From an uncultured Selenomonadaceae bacterium (GTDB taxonomy: Bacteria; Bacillota; Negativicutes; Selenomonadales; Selenomonadaceae): DNA of 33,232 nt. Positions 16,411 to 25,480 of the stretch are shown here, piece by piece. The DNA lies in NCBI GenBank assembly GCA_905234395.1, contig CAJOHG010000024.1, positions 4,869 to 38,100 of the forward strand, in the 5' to 3' direction. Position 1 is the stretch's first letter. Each line of letters begins with the position of its first letter. The notes beneath the pieces were generated by a model. The model was not told the DNA's origin. It was given only the letters and a program-made list of their open reading frames with translations, and searched no databases. Position numbers and translations under genes: made by a program.

Positions 16411-16945
16411 CGCAGAGCACGCATTGAAAAGCAAATTGAATCTTCTCCGAACGTTCGCGCTCGTCCTTGACGCTGACGAAAAAGAATCCGATTGCGCGGA
16501 GCAAGTCGAAAATTTTTTCCGCGCCCAAATCTTTGACGTAACCGGCACGAATGCCCGCCGCGATGTATTCAATCAAACGTTGCTTTGCCTCTGCGAATTG
16601 ACTTTCGACCGTCGACTTGACGTTTGGATATTCAATAAAAATTTCGGCGAAGTACGCGGGAGAAATTTCGCTGTAGGTCTGCAAAAGTTTTTCCAGCGTC
16701 GAAAAATAATCGTCGTCCGATTCCGAAATGTGCAGCAGTTGACTGTAAATCCGCTTGCAATGTTTTAGCGCGACTTCTTCCATTAAACTTTCCTTCGAGC
16801 GGACAATTTTATAGAGCGTGTTCTTCGCCAAATCGGTCTCGGCGGAAAGTTTGTCCATGTTCCAGCCGCGCACGCCGTGCAATTTGAGCAACTCAATCGT
16901 CTTTTCGATAACGCGTTCCCGCGTCGCGCCGTCGTTGTATTTCAT
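16394..16945 (-). CDS. TetR/AcrR-family transcriptional regulator
   Basis: 183 residues from ATG 16945. Longer starts at 16990 lie upstream of the predicted transcription start, so they are excluded; ATG 16957 is an alternative but has no spaced ribosome site. The N-terminus is a TetR helix-turn-helix: TRERVIEKTIELLKLHG, then WNMDKLSAETDLAKNTLYKIVRSKESL. The C-terminal domain is helical and would bind a ligand; SPAYFAEIFIEYPNVK is typical of the family. It is directly upstream of the hlyD/permease genes in the same direction and probably represses the exporter. It is divergent from ddh. No clear operator palindrome was found. Confidence 0.85.
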   Translation of the reverse strand: MKYNDGATRERVIEKTIELLKLHGVRGWNMDKLSAETDLAKNTLYKIVRSKESLMEEVALKHCKRIYSQLLHISESDDDYFSTLEKLLQTYSEISPAYFAEIFIEYPNVKSTVESQFAEAKQRLIEYIAAGIRAGYVKDLGAEKIFDLLRAIGFFFVSVKDERERSEKIQFAFQCVLCGIVNR

Positions 16946-16969
16946 CAACGTCACCATCCTTTTTGAACG

Positions 16970-16998
16970 ATTATATTTTTCGCAGTTCAAATTGGCAA
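16970..16998 (-). promoter_or_regulatory. Promoter of tetR
   Basis: On the minus strand, TTGCCA (16998-16993), a 17-base spacer and TATAAT (16975-16970). It places the transcript start near 16963, which helps fix the tetR start codon. Confidence 0.75.
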
Positions 16999-17031
16999 GA
17001 AAAGTGTATTGTATTCATTGCACGCGAAAAG

Positions 17032-17059
17032 TTGCGTGGCGTAACTTTTATGTTATAAT
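17032..17059 (+). promoter_or_regulatory. Promoter of ddh
   Basis: TTGCGT (17032-17037), a 16-base spacer and a consensus TATAAT (17054-17059), about 43 bases before the ddh ATG. Confidence 0.7.
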
Positions 17060-17101
17060 GCAAAACGGTTTGAAACTTTTTTTGCAGGAGGCAACAAATT
17101 C

Positions 17102-18082
17102 ATGAAGATAGGTATTCTCGGTTACGGCAACCTCGGACGCGGCGTTGAATGCGCCATCAAAGAAAATCCCGATACGGAACTCGTCGCAGTGTTCACTCGC
17201 AGAAATCCCGCAACCGTCAAAATTCAAACGCCCAATGTTCCCGTCGTGCATGTTGATGATGTGAAAGCTTGGGTCGGCAAAATCGACGTGATGATTCTTT
17301 GCGGCGGCAGTGCAACCGATTTGCCGACGCAGACGCCCGAATATGCCGCGATGTTTAACGTCGTTGACAGCTTCGACACGCACGCCAAAATTCCCGAACA
17401 CTTTGCAAACGTTGACGCCGCAGCCAAAGCTAACGGTCACGTCGCGATAATTTCAGTCGGTTGGGATCCCGGACTTTTCAGCCTTGCTCGCGCCTATGCA
17501 AACGCAATTCTTCCCGACGGCAACGACTACACGTTTTGGGGCAAAGGCGTCAGTCAAGGGCACTCCGATGCGATTCGCCGCGTCAAAGGCGTTAAAAATG
17601 CAAAACAGTACACCGTTCCGATTGCCGGCGCACTTGATGCCGTTCGCAGCGGAAAAAATCCCGAACTCACCACGCGACAGAAACATTTGCGCGAATGCTA
17701 CGTTGTGCTTGAAGAAGGTGCCGACGCCGCCGAAGTTGAGAACGCGATTAAGACCATGCCGAACTATTTCGCGGATTATGATACGGTCGTAAACTTCATC
17801 AGCGAAGAAGAACTTTTGACCAAACACGCGGGACTTGCTCACGGCGGATTCGTCATTCGTTCGGGCAAAACCGGCGTTGACAAAGAACACAATCACATTA
17901 TCGAATTCAACCTTAAACTCGATTCAAATCCCGAATTCACCACGGCAGTTCTCGTCGCTTATGCACGCGCCGCTTATCGTCTCAATCAAGAAGGCAGCAA
18001 CGGTTGCAAGACGGTTTTTGACATTGCACCGGCTTATTTGTCCGCGCAAAGTGCTGACGAACTCCGCGCACATCTGCTGTAA
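17102..18082 (+). CDS. ddh: meso-diaminopimelate D-dehydrogenase
   Basis: Reversible NADPH-dependent reductive amination of tetrahydrodipicolinate to meso-diaminopimelate, a one-step route to lysine and peptidoglycan precursor. The 326 residues match the family length. The dinucleotide motif GYGNLGRG is at 7-14. CGGSATDLP (67-75, D73) and VDSFDTH (88-94) are the active-site segments, similar to the Corynebacterium enzyme. SVGWDPGLFSLARAYA and the WGKGVSQGHSDAIRR motif are family signatures. The ATG lies ten bases after AGGAGG. It works with dapA in the same window, so this organism probably uses the dehydrogenase pathway. The next gene starts three bases after its stop. Confidence 0.96.
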   Translation: MKIGILGYGNLGRGVECAIKENPDTELVAVFTRRNPATVKIQTPNVPVVHVDDVKAWVGKIDVMILCGGSATDLPTQTPEYAAMFNVVDSFDTHAKIPEHFANVDAAAKANGHVAIISVGWDPGLFSLARAYANAILPDGNDYTFWGKGVSQGHSDAIRRVKGVKNAKQYTVPIAGALDAVRSGKNPELTTRQKHLRECYVVLEEGADAAEVENAIKTMPNYFADYDTVVNFISEEELLTKHAGLAHGGFVIRSGKTGVDKEHNHIIEFNLKLDSNPEFTTAVLVAYARAAYRLNQEGSNGCKTVFDIAPAYLSAQSADELRAHLL

Positions 18083-18085
18083 AAA

Positions 18086-18808
18086 ATGACGATTGAACCG
18101 CCGAAACCGCCGACAGCTCCGGCACCGGCAACTCGTCCGACGCCGCCGACTCCGCCAAAAATCGACATGACGCCTTTCAAAAAGGACAAAGCTCAACCGA
18201 CGGATTCGACGCCGGAAGCTCAAGCACGCGATGCAGTTGCTCACGGCTCAGGGCCATTGACGAAACGAACCGTTGACCGCGACGACGATAAACCGCCGCC
18301 GAATCAGAAAGTCACAGTCATTCCGCCGGACGCTCCGCTTGTCACAAACGATCAATCGGACTACGACCGAGGCAAAGACGTTTTGCGCGAATTCAGAGAG
18401 ATGGACGCGCAACCGACCGATAAGCCGCAAACTTTGACGGAAAAGCCGTCGACAGTCACACCGCGCATGAACGATTATTCGGAAGGGCACGGCGTCGTTT
18501 ATTGGCTCTTCACGATAATTTTTGTGATCGTCGCAACGTTTATCGTCGTGAAAAAATTTTTGTTGACGGACAAGCCTTCGCTCACGAAGTCGCAACTTTT
18601 CGCGGACACGTCGGACAGATTAAGGGCGGCATCTGAAAAAGTTAAGCCCGTCACATCGTCGAGCACGTCAGACAAAATAAAATCAGCAACGGAAAAAGTT
18701 AAGCCTGTCACAACGTCGAGCACGTCAGACAAAGTTAAACCTTCAACGCCGAAAACTGCGACGACTAAGGACAGCGATAAGGGCAAACATTTTGAAGTAA
18801 GAATTTGA
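18086..18808 (+). CDS. Pro-rich single-pass membrane protein with a Ser/Thr/Lys repeat tail
   Basis: I do not recognise this family. The 240-residue product has a Pro/Thr-rich N-terminus (1-35), a charged linker, one membrane helix (about 137-155, VVYWLFTIIFVIVATFIVV), and a tail with two 19-residue repeats around EKVKPVTSSSTSDK. The repeats are also a 57-bp DNA tandem repeat at 18635-18748. The ATG is three bases after the ddh stop and has no ribosome site, so translation may depend on coupling to ddh. A start farther downstream (M28) is possible. A terminator follows directly. Proline-rich cytoplasmic plus Lys-rich external parts suggest a cell-envelope structural role, but this is speculative. 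Confidence 0.6.
   Translation: MTIEPPKPPTAPAPATRPTPPTPPKIDMTPFKKDKAQPTDSTPEAQARDAVAHGSGPLTKRTVDRDDDKPPPNQKVTVIPPDAPLVTNDQSDYDRGKDVLREFREMDAQPTDKPQTLTEKPSTVTPRMNDYSEGHGVVYWLFTIIFVIVATFIVVKKFLLTDKPSLTKSQLFADTSDRLRAASEKVKPVTSSSTSDKIKSATEKVKPVTTSSTSDKVKPSTPKTATTKDSDKGKHFEVRI
18635..18748 (+). repeat. 57-bp tandem repeat in the membrane protein tail
   Basis: Two copies with a 57-base offset, each encoding EKVKPVT(S/T)SSTSDK and a short variable end. Confidence 0.8.
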
Positions 18809-18814
18809 TTCAAG

Positions 18815-18840
18815 CCGTTCCGAAATGGAGCGGTTTTTTT
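18815..18840 (+). terminator. Rho-independent terminator after the ddh operon
   Basis: CCGTTCC (18815-18821) pairs with GGAGCGG (18827-18833) with one G-T wobble, followed by seven T (18834-18840). Confidence 0.85.
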
Positions 18841-18896
18841 GTCGCCAAACGCGAATTTTTTTGATATACTGCCGTAAAAATTTTCGGAGTGAGATT

Positions 18897-19604
18897 ATGA
18901 AATTTCTTCGCGAATTGTGGGATGCGTTGATTTATTTTCTCTTCCCGCCGCGCTGTCCCGTTTGCCGCGAAATTGGCGACGAGCAATATCGATTGTGCGA
19001 CGCGTGCGAGAAAAAAGTTTTGCGATTGGATTTTTACGACAGACCGCCCGCACCGATTAATTCTGTTATGCGCGTGACAAAATATCGCGACGGTTCGCGT
19101 GAACTGCTCCGCAAGCTCAAGTTCGACAACAATTTGCGTGTCGTGCCCGCGATGAAAAAAATCCTTGACGGCGTGTCAAATCGCGCGGAAATTTTAAAGC
19201 TGTTGAGCGGCGTCGACTTCGCAGTACCCGTGCCGCTTCACGCCAAAAGATTCAGCGAACGCGGTTTCAATCAAACGGAACTGATTTTCGGCGAATGGCT
19301 CACGAAAAAAAATATCCCGTTGAAAAATCTTTTGATTCGTACGCAGTCGACACCAAAGCTCTACGGTCTCGGCAAGTCGGAGCGCGAAAAAGTTTTGAGC
19401 GGCGTATTCGCGGCGATTGAATCGATTGACCTGCGCGGGAAGAAAATTTTAATCGTCGACGACATTTTCACGACTGGCACCACGGTTAAAGAGTGCGCCA
19501 AAGTTTTGAAGTCTTTGGGCGCGGAAAAAATTTTCGCGTTGGCATTTGCGGCTGACTTCGGCGATAATTTTGATAAACATTCAAATGCGTTGAAGTCACG
19601 TTAA
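18897..19604 (+). CDS. comF: ComF-family amidophosphoribosyltransferase-like protein
   Basis: Homologue of ComFC, needed for DNA uptake or single-strand DNA handling in competent bacteria; its biochemical reaction is unsettled. The 235 residues start at ATG 18897 after CGGAGTGAG; a longer frame would begin inside the preceding terminator. A four-cysteine zinc site is at C20-C23 and C34-C37 (CPVC, CDAC). The PRPP-loop of phosphoribosyltransferases is at 184-196 ([13 protein letters not shown]). The intermediate segment [19 protein letters not shown] is the ComF signature. A TATACT -10 box lies upstream without a good -35. uvrA follows 23 bases later. Confidence 0.92.
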   Translation: MKFLRELWDALIYFLFPPRCPVCREIGDEQYRLCDACEKKVLRLDFYDRPPAPINSVMRVTKYRDGSRELLRKLKFDNNLRVVPAMKKILDGVSNRAEILKLLSGVDFAVPVPLHAKRFSERGFNQTELIFGEWLTKKNIPLKNLLIRTQSTPKLYGLGKSEREKVLSGVFAAIESIDLRGKKILIVDDIFTTGTTVKECAKVLKSLGAEKIFALAFAADFGDNFDKHSNALKSR

Positions 19605-19627
19605 AAATTTTTCGGGAGGATATCATT

Positions 19628-22123
19628 TTGGATTCGATAAAAATTCGCGGCGCACGAGTTCACAATTTGAAAAACATCAGCGTCGAAATTCCGCGCGACA
19701 AATTCGTCGTGATAACGGGCGTTTCCGGCAGCGGCAAAAGTTCTCTGGCATTCGATACGATTTATGCGGAAGGTCAACGCCGTTATATGGAAAGTTTGTC
19801 CAGTTATGCGCGTCAATTTCTCGGACTGCCCGATAAGCCCGACGTTGAGCTGATTGAAGGTTTAAGCCCGGCAATCGCAATCAATCAGAAGACGACGAAT
19901 AACAATCCGCGTTCGACTGTCGGCACCGTCACGGAGATTTACGACTACCTGCGATTGTTATTTGCGCGAATCGGCAAACCGCACTGTCCGAAATGCGGCA
20001 AGCCCGTCAAAAGTCAAAGCGTCGATCAAATTCTCGCGCAGATACTCAAGCTCGACGACGGAACAAAATTTCTGTTGCTCGCGCCGATTGTAAATCAGAA
20101 GAAGGGCACGCATAAGGACGTTCTCGAAAAATTGAGCGCGGCGGGATTCGTTCGCGTGAAAGTTGACGGCAAAATTTGCGACCTCGGCGAAAAAATTTCT
20201 CTCGCAAAAACCAAAAAGCATTCGATTGAACTCGTCGTTGACAGATTGATTGTCCGCGACGGCATTCGTTCACGGCTTGCCGATTCGTTGGAGACTGCGC
20301 TCAAATTCGGCGAAGGAATTGCCTTTGTTGAGACGGACGCGGCAATTTTGACGTTCAGCGAGAAAAATGCTTGCGTCGACTGCGGAATCAGTTTGCCGGA
20401 CATCACGCCGCAACTTTTCTCGTTCAACAGCCCGAAAGGTGCTTGTCCGAAATGCAACGGTCTCGGCAAAATTTTCGACGTGCGCGACTGGTCAACGATG
20501 TTTGAATGGATGGCGGCAGTTCACGACTTCAAGACGACCGATTTGCCCGAAGACGTTTGTCCCGCCTGTCACGGTCACCGATTGAATCCCGAAGCGTTGA
20601 GCGTTCGCGTCGGCAACTTGAACATTGCGCAAGTCGTCGATATGAGCGTTGATGCGTGCAAAAAATTTTTCTCGACGTTGGAACTTGACGACACCGATAA
20701 AAAAATTGCCGCGCAGGTTTTGAAGGAGATAAACTCTCGCTTGCAATTCCTGTGCGACGTCGGATTGGATTATCTGACTTTGTCGCGCAAATCGGCAACT
20801 TTATCGGGCGGCGAATCACAGCGAATCAGACTCGCAACGCAAATCGGCTCTGCACTTACGGGCGTCCTTTACGTTCTCGACGAACCGTCAATCGGACTTC
20901 ATCAGCACGACAATCAAAAACTTTTGGCGACGTTGAAAAATCTTCGCGACCTCGGCAACACGTTGATAGTCGTTGAACACGACGAGGAGACGATTCGCGC
21001 GGCAGATCACATTGTCGACATCGGACGCGGTGCAGGCAAATCGGGCGGCGAAGTCATTGCGCAAGGCATTGCCGATGAAATTTCTCGCGTCGAAAAATCT
21101 TTGACGGGCGATTATCTCAGCGGGCGGAAAAAAATTCTCGTGCCTTTAACGCGCCGTCAATCGGAGCAAACATTGACATTCACCGACGCCAATAAAAATA
21201 ATCTCAAAAATATTTCCGTGACGTTGCCGCTTAATGCATTGACGCTGATAACCGGCGTGAGCGGTTCGGGCAAATCAACGCTCGTTGAAGAAATTATCTA
21301 TCCTCGACTGCGCGAAACGGACTTGACGACGTTTGGCATAAGCAAAGTCACGATGATTGACCAAGATCCGATTGGACGAACTCCGCGTTCAAACATTGCG
21401 ACTTATACGGGCGTTGCCGACCATATCCGAAAACTTTTCGCCGCCACGAACGGTGCGAAGATTCGCGGCTACAAGGCGGGACGATTTAGTTTCAACGTCA
21501 AAGGCGGACGGTGTGAGAGTTGCGGCGGAAACGGCGTGCTCAAAATTCCGATGAATTTTCTGCCCGATGTTTATGTAACGTGCGACGTGTGCAAAGGTGC
21601 TCGTTTCAATGCGGAGACGTTGGAAGTTAAATACAAGGACAAAAATATTTCCGACGTGTTGAACATGCCCGTTGATGAGGCGTTGGAATTTTTCGCGAAC
21701 GTTCCGACGATTAAGCGCATGTTGCAAGTTCTGCACGACGTCGGCTTAGGTTATATCGAACTCGGACAATCGGCGAACACTTTCAGCGGCGGCGAGGCTC
21801 AACGCGTCAAACTTGCCTACGAATTGGCGCGACCTTTGGGCAGGGCTGCGAACATTTACATCATGGACGAACCGACGACGGGCTTGCACTTCGACGACGT
21901 GAAAAAATTAATCGACGTGATTCAAAGGCTCGTCAATCGCGGCGATACCGTGATAATCATTGAGCACAATCTTGACGTGATAAAGTGCGCTGATTATATT
22001 ATCGACCTCGGCCCGGACGGCGGCTCTCGCGGCGGAGAAATTGTCGCATGCGGCACGCCCGAAGATGTTGCCAACGTCGCGAAGTCTTACACCGGTCAAG
22101 CGTTGAAAAAAATTTTGTTCTGA
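19628..22123 (+). CDS. uvrA: Excinuclease ABC subunit A lacking the insertion domain
   Basis: DNA-damage sensor of nucleotide excision repair, with two ABC ATPase modules. It starts at TTG 19628 after GGGAGGA. It has 831 residues, about 110 short of typical UvrA. Walker A motifs are at 31-38 and 543-550, and signature motifs at 392 (LSGGESQR) and 719 (FSGGEAQR). The UvrB-binding region (about 115-245) is present. The first zinc site ends at C273-C276, and the next conserved CPAC begins at 311. Only 34 residues lie between them, against roughly 130 in E. coli. This gap is where the insertion domain (about 287-397 in the Geobacillus protein) normally sits. The second zinc site is C629/C632 and C652/C655. 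The frame is otherwise intact and catalytic motifs are conserved. Confidence 0.93.
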   Translation: MDSIKIRGARVHNLKNISVEIPRDKFVVITGVSGSGKSSLAFDTIYAEGQRRYMESLSSYARQFLGLPDKPDVELIEGLSPAIAINQKTTNNNPRSTVGTVTEIYDYLRLLFARIGKPHCPKCGKPVKSQSVDQILAQILKLDDGTKFLLLAPIVNQKKGTHKDVLEKLSAAGFVRVKVDGKICDLGEKISLAKTKKHSIELVVDRLIVRDGIRSRLADSLETALKFGEGIAFVETDAAILTFSEKNACVDCGISLPDITPQLFSFNSPKGACPKCNGLGKIFDVRDWSTMFEWMAAVHDFKTTDLPEDVCPACHGHRLNPEALSVRVGNLNIAQVVDMSVDACKKFFSTLELDDTDKKIAAQVLKEINSRLQFLCDVGLDYLTLSRKSATLSGGESQRIRLATQIGSALTGVLYVLDEPSIGLHQHDNQKLLATLKNLRDLGNTLIVVEHDEETIRAADHIVDIGRGAGKSGGEVIAQGIADEISRVEKSLTGDYLSGRKKILVPLTRRQSEQTLTFTDANKNNLKNISVTLPLNALTLITGVSGSGKSTLVEEIIYPRLRETDLTTFGISKVTMIDQDPIGRTPRSNIATYTGVADHIRKLFAATNGAKIRGYKAGRFSFNVKGGRCESCGGNGVLKIPMNFLPDVYVTCDVCKGARFNAETLEVKYKDKNISDVLNMPVDEALEFFANVPTIKRMLQVLHDVGLGYIELGQSANTFSGGEAQRVKLAYELARPLGRAANIYIMDEPTTGLHFDDVKKLIDVIQRLVNRGDTVIIIEHNLDVIKCADYIIDLGPDGGSRGGEIVACGTPEDVANVAKSYTGQALKKILF

Positions 22124-22137
22124 ACATTGCAAACAAA

Positions 22138-22163
22138 AAAGCCCGAAACTTTCTTCGGGCTTT
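22138..22163. terminator. Bidirectional terminator between uvrA and the zinc-ribbon gene
   Basis: AAAGCCCGAA (22138-22147) pairs perfectly with TTCGGGCTTT (22154-22163). Minus-strand transcripts gain a run of six T, plus-strand transcripts a shorter one. Confidence 0.8.
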
Positions 22164-22230
22164 AATGCTTTCGTTCGATATTGAATGTTTCTTGTCGGCA
22201 ATATGCTTTAACTAAACTCGTAGTGCCGAA

Positions 22231-22527
22231 TCAGAATTGTCTCCGCGCAGGACGATGCTTGCTGAAACAGTCGCGGCAATAGACGGGACGATCATTCTTC
22301 GGCTCGAACGGGACTTCGGTTTCCTTGCCGCAATCGGCACAAGTCACGGTGAACATTTGGCGACCTTCGACGCCGTCGCGGCTGCGTTTACGTTTGCCAC
22401 GGCAATCGCGACAACGTACAGGCTCATTCTCGAAACCTTTTTCCGCGTAGAATTCTTGTTCGCCCGCTGTGAAAGTAAATTCTTTTCCGCAGTCCTTGCA
22501 TACGAGGGTTTTGTCTTCAAAAGCCAT
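22231..22527 (-). CDS. Double zinc-ribbon protein
   Basis: 98 residues from ATG 22527 (site AAGGAG, 9 bases upstream). Four CxxC pairs make two zinc ribbons: C10/C13 with C39/C42, and C63/C66 with C84/C87. The first unit (LVCKDCGKEF, FENEPVRCRDCR) matches the widespread zinc-ribbon domain of small bacterial proteins often annotated as probable zinc-binding protein. The second unit (VTCADCGKETEVPF, PVYCRDCF) matches the CxxC-x17-CxxC type. The linker and tail are Arg/Lys-rich, suggesting binding to nucleic acid. Its own promoter and terminator make it monocistronic. The function is unknown. Confidence 0.8.
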   Translation of the reverse strand: MAFEDKTLVCKDCGKEFTFTAGEQEFYAEKGFENEPVRCRDCRGKRKRSRDGVEGRQMFTVTCADCGKETEVPFEPKNDRPVYCRDCFSKHRPARRQF

Positions 22528-22601
22528 CAAAAAAATCTCCTTACCAAGAAAAAAATTCTTACGTTCGACGCGGAACATTGCCCCGAATCGATACGAAGGA
22601 A

Positions 22602-22629
22602 ATTATATCACGGTTTGCGAAAAAAGCAA
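22602..22629 (-). promoter_or_regulatory. Promoter of the zinc-ribbon gene
   Basis: On the minus strand, TTGCTT (22629-22624), a 16-base spacer and TATAAT (22607-22602), about 75 bases before the ATG. Confidence 0.65.
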
Positions 22630-22681
22630 GACGCTTTGATTCGGCGGGCTGTTGACGAAAAATTTTTCTTCAATCGGAAAC

Positions 22682-22710
22682 TTGATTGACTTGAAATTTT
22701 TTAGTACAAT
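22682..22710 (+). promoter_or_regulatory. Promoter of potABCD
   Basis: TTGATT (22682-22687), a 17-base spacer and TACAAT (22705-22710), about 32 bases before the potA ATG. Confidence 0.7.
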
Positions 22711-22742
22711 GCGGGAAATTTTTTTTGAAAGGTTGCTGGGAA

Positions 22743-23813
22743 ATGAAACGGGAGCTGATACATTTGGAAAACATCGCCAAATCGTTCGGGAATTTGCTCG
22801 TGCTCGACGAAATTGACCTGTCGATATACGAAAGCGAATTCATCACATTGCTCGGTCCATCGGGTTGCGGCAAGACGACAATGCTCAGAATTATCGGCGG
22901 CTTTGAAATGCCGGACACGGGACGCGTGATTTTTGACGGAAAAGACATCACAAATTTACCGCCGAATCGACGACCGATTAATACCGTTTTCCAAAAGTAT
23001 TCGCTCTTTTCTCACATGAACGTTGAGGAAAATATTTCGTTCGGACCGAAAATCGCGGGCAAGTCTGCCGATTACATTCGCGACAAAGTTAAATACGCGC
23101 TCAAACTCGTCAACCTTGAAGGCTACGAAAAACACGACGTTACAAGATTGAGCGGCGGTCAACAACAGAGAATCGCCATTGCCCGCGCAGTTGTCAACGA
23201 GCCGAAAGTTTTGTTGCTTGACGAGCCGTTGAGTGCGTTGGATTTGAAATTGCGTCGTAACATGCGCCGTGAACTCGTCCGCATAAACAAAGAGACCGGC
23301 ATAACGTTTATCTTCGTGACGCACGACCAAGAAGAGGCACTTTCAATGAGCGACCGCGTCGTCGTCATGAATCAAGGCTACATTCAGCAAGTCGGCACGC
23401 CCGAAAATGTTTACAATGAGCCGGAAAATGCGTTCGTCGCGGATTTTATCGGTGACAGCAACATAATCGACGGCGTCATGGTTCGCGATAAGGTTGTGAG
23501 AATTTTCGGCAGAGAATATCCTTGCGTCGACAGCGGCTTTCCCGAAGAATGTCCCGTTGACGTTCAAATTCGCCCGGAAGATATTAAACTTGCCGCGCCG
23601 CTTGAAGGTGCTTTTAACGGTGTCGTGACGCGCGTAGTTTTTTGGGGCATGTCGTATGATATTAACGTTGAGGCTGACGGTTTTGAATGGCTGGTTCAGT
23701 CGACGACAGGGCGCACAGTCGGCGAAAAGGTTAGTCTGCACGTCGCGCCCGAAAACATTCAAATCATGAGCAAGCCGCAATCCGAAGACGAGGAAGTTGC
23801 GAAAGACAATTAG
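22743..23813 (+). CDS. potA: Spermidine/putrescine ABC transporter ATP-binding protein
   Basis: Energises polyamine import. 356 residues from ATG 22743, with a weak AAAGG site; a TTG seven codons downstream has a better GGGAG site and is an alternative start. Walker A GPSGCGKTT is at 38-46, signature LSGGQQQR at 136-143, Walker B LLLDEP at 157-162 and the H-loop in VTHDQEEA. The C-terminal TOBE-type domain is present (VQIRPEDIKL, VVFWGMSYDI). It is the first gene of the potABCD operon. The last codons run into a 14-bp TTAGG-type tandem repeat that supplies the stop codon TAG at 23811-23813. Confidence 0.93.
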   Translation: MKRELIHLENIAKSFGNLLVLDEIDLSIYESEFITLLGPSGCGKTTMLRIIGGFEMPDTGRVIFDGKDITNLPPNRRPINTVFQKYSLFSHMNVEENISFGPKIAGKSADYIRDKVKYALKLVNLEGYEKHDVTRLSGGQQQRIAIARAVVNEPKVLLLDEPLSALDLKLRRNMRRELVRINKETGITFIFVTHDQEEALSMSDRVVVMNQGYIQQVGTPENVYNEPENAFVADFIGDSNIIDGVMVRDKVVRIFGREYPCVDSGFPEECPVDVQIRPEDIKLAAPLEGAFNGVVTRVVFWGMSYDINVEADGFEWLVQSTTGRTVGEKVSLHVAPENIQIMSKPQSEDEEVAKDN

Positions 23814-23849
23814 GAATGTGGAATTAGGAATGTGGAATTATTTCGCAAC
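23796..23849. repeat. 14-bp TTAGGAATGTGG repeat enclosed by a 9-bp inverted repeat
   Basis: AATTAGGAATGTGG occurs twice in tandem (23808-23835) with a third partial copy. The block lies between GTTGCGAAA (23796-23804) and its exact complement TTTCGCAAC (23841-23849). It spans the potA stop codon and the spacer to potB. Confidence 0.75.
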
Positions 23850-23871
23850 GTTTCTGATTGGAGGGCTTGCA

Positions 23872-24699
23872 ATGTTTAATAAATTTACGCGCAATATTTT
23901 GTTGACGCCGTTTTTGATTTGGGCGGGACTTTTTATTTTCGTTCCGCTGATTTTTATTGTCTGGTACGGAGTGACGGACTACGACGGAAATTTTTCGCTC
24001 GGCAACATCGGATTGATATTTGAGCGCGGCTATCTCGACGCACTGAAACTTTCCGTTGAATTGGCACTGATAAGCACGGTCGCCTGTCTGTTGCTCGCCT
24101 ATCCGCTGTGTTTGATTTTGACGGAACGTCAGCGCGACAACACGACGATAATTTCTCTGCTGTTTATCTTGCCGCTGTGGATGAATTCGTTGCTGTCGAC
24201 AATGGCTTGGCAGACAATCCTTGAACACAACGGAATCATCAATCAATTTATGAAACTGCTCGACTTGCCGACATTCCACATGATAAACACGGAAGGCGCG
24301 ATTGTCCTGGGCATGGTTTATAATTTTCTGCCGTATATGGTCTTGCCGCTGTTTATCTCGCTGTCGAAGATTGACCGCAGCATTTTGGAGGCAGCACAAG
24401 ATTTGGGCGCGAACTCGTGGCAAAAATTTTTCCGCGTGATTTTGCCGTTGACTTTGCCCGGTGCGATAAGCGGAATTACGATGGTCTTCATTCCCGCGTT
24501 GACGACGTTTGTTATCAGCGCATTGCTCGGCGGCGGCAAGCTTTTGCTAATCGGCAACATAATCGAACAGGAATTCACTTTCCAATATGATTGGCACGTC
24601 GGCTGTGCATTGAGCGTGATTCTTATGATTTTCATCATACTGAACATGCTGTTGACGACGGCATTTGATCCGATGAAAGAGGCAGGTGACGAGCATTGA
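23872..24699 (+). CDS. potB: Spermidine/putrescine ABC transporter permease PotB
   Basis: Inner-membrane subunit of the polyamine importer. It starts at ATG 23872 after GGAGGG, giving 275 residues; a longer frame begins inside the potA tail and the repeat. Six hydrophobic helices fit the MetI-like fold, beginning with ILLTPFLIWAGLFIFVPLIFIVWYG. The EAA loop that contacts the ATPase is AAQDLGANSWQKFFRVILPLTLPG. Its stop overlaps the potC start (TTGA). Confidence 0.92.
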   Translation: MFNKFTRNILLTPFLIWAGLFIFVPLIFIVWYGVTDYDGNFSLGNIGLIFERGYLDALKLSVELALISTVACLLLAYPLCLILTERQRDNTTIISLLFILPLWMNSLLSTMAWQTILEHNGIINQFMKLLDLPTFHMINTEGAIVLGMVYNFLPYMVLPLFISLSKIDRSILEAAQDLGANSWQKFFRVILPLTLPGAISGITMVFIPALTTFVISALLGGGKLLLIGNIIEQEFTFQYDWHVGCALSVILMIFIILNMLLTTAFDPMKEAGDEH

Positions 24700-25478
24700 A
24701 GTACATCAAACAAATTTATCTCGCGATAATTTTTCTGTTCCTGTACGCGCCGATTGCCGTGCTGATTGCTCAATCTTTCAACGCAAGCCGTTATCGCGGG
24801 CATTGGACGGGCGTCACGCTTGATTGGTACGTCAAACTTTTCAACGACCAGAGAATTGCCGACGCGCTGTCAAACACGCTGTCAATCGGTTTGTTATCGG
24901 CGGGCATTGCGACAATCCTCGGCTTGATAACGTGCGTTGCAATGAAAGAATTCTCTCGCAAATGGCGGGCGACATTCATGAGCATAACGAACATTCCGAT
25001 TCTCAACGCGGACATCGTCACGGGAATATCGCTCATGCTTTTGTTTATGGGCATCGGTCTCAAGCTCGGTTACGTGTCGATTTTATTGGCGCATATCGTT
25101 TTCAATGTGCCGTATGTGATTCTGTGCATAATGCCGCAGCTGATGACGCTCGACAAAAGTTTTTACGAGGCAGCACTTGATTTGGGCGCAAGTCCTTTCA
25201 AAGCATTCACAAGCGTTATCCTGCCTGAACTGCGTCCGAGTATTTTCGCGGGCTTTTTATTGGCGTTCACGATGTCTGCCGACGATTTTATAATAACTCA
25301 CTTCACGAAAGGCGCGGGCGTCGACACGTTGACGACGGCAATTTATGCGCAGTTGAAATTGGGCGTGCACCCGGAAATTTACGCGCTGTCGACTTTGGTA
25401 TTCGTCTTCGTGCTGATTTTTGTAATTCTCTTCGCGATAAATCGTCGCAAGTTAAAACATATTGAGGAGGTCATTTGA
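24696..25478 (+). CDS. potC: Spermidine/putrescine ABC transporter permease PotC
   Basis: Second permease of the importer, 260 residues. It starts at TTG 24696, overlapping the potB stop, with AGGTGA six bases upstream. A typical start MKYIKQIYLAIIFLFLYAPI precedes six membrane helices. The EAA loop is AALDLGASPFKAFTSVILPELRPS, followed by the PotC-type segment FTMSADDFIITHF. potD follows two bases after the stop, so translation of all subunits is tightly linked. Confidence 0.92.
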   Translation: MKYIKQIYLAIIFLFLYAPIAVLIAQSFNASRYRGHWTGVTLDWYVKLFNDQRIADALSNTLSIGLLSAGIATILGLITCVAMKEFSRKWRATFMSITNIPILNADIVTGISLMLLFMGIGLKLGYVSILLAHIVFNVPYVILCIMPQLMTLDKSFYEAALDLGASPFKAFTSVILPELRPSIFAGFLLAFTMSADDFIITHFTKGAGVDTLTTAIYAQLKLGVHPEIYALSTLVFVFVLIFVILFAINRRKLKHIEEVI

Positions 25479-25480
25479 TT

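Noticed and set aside
16957..16990. Longer TetR start codons at 16990 and 16957
   Set aside because: 16990 lies upstream of the predicted transcription start; 16957 has no properly spaced ribosome site.
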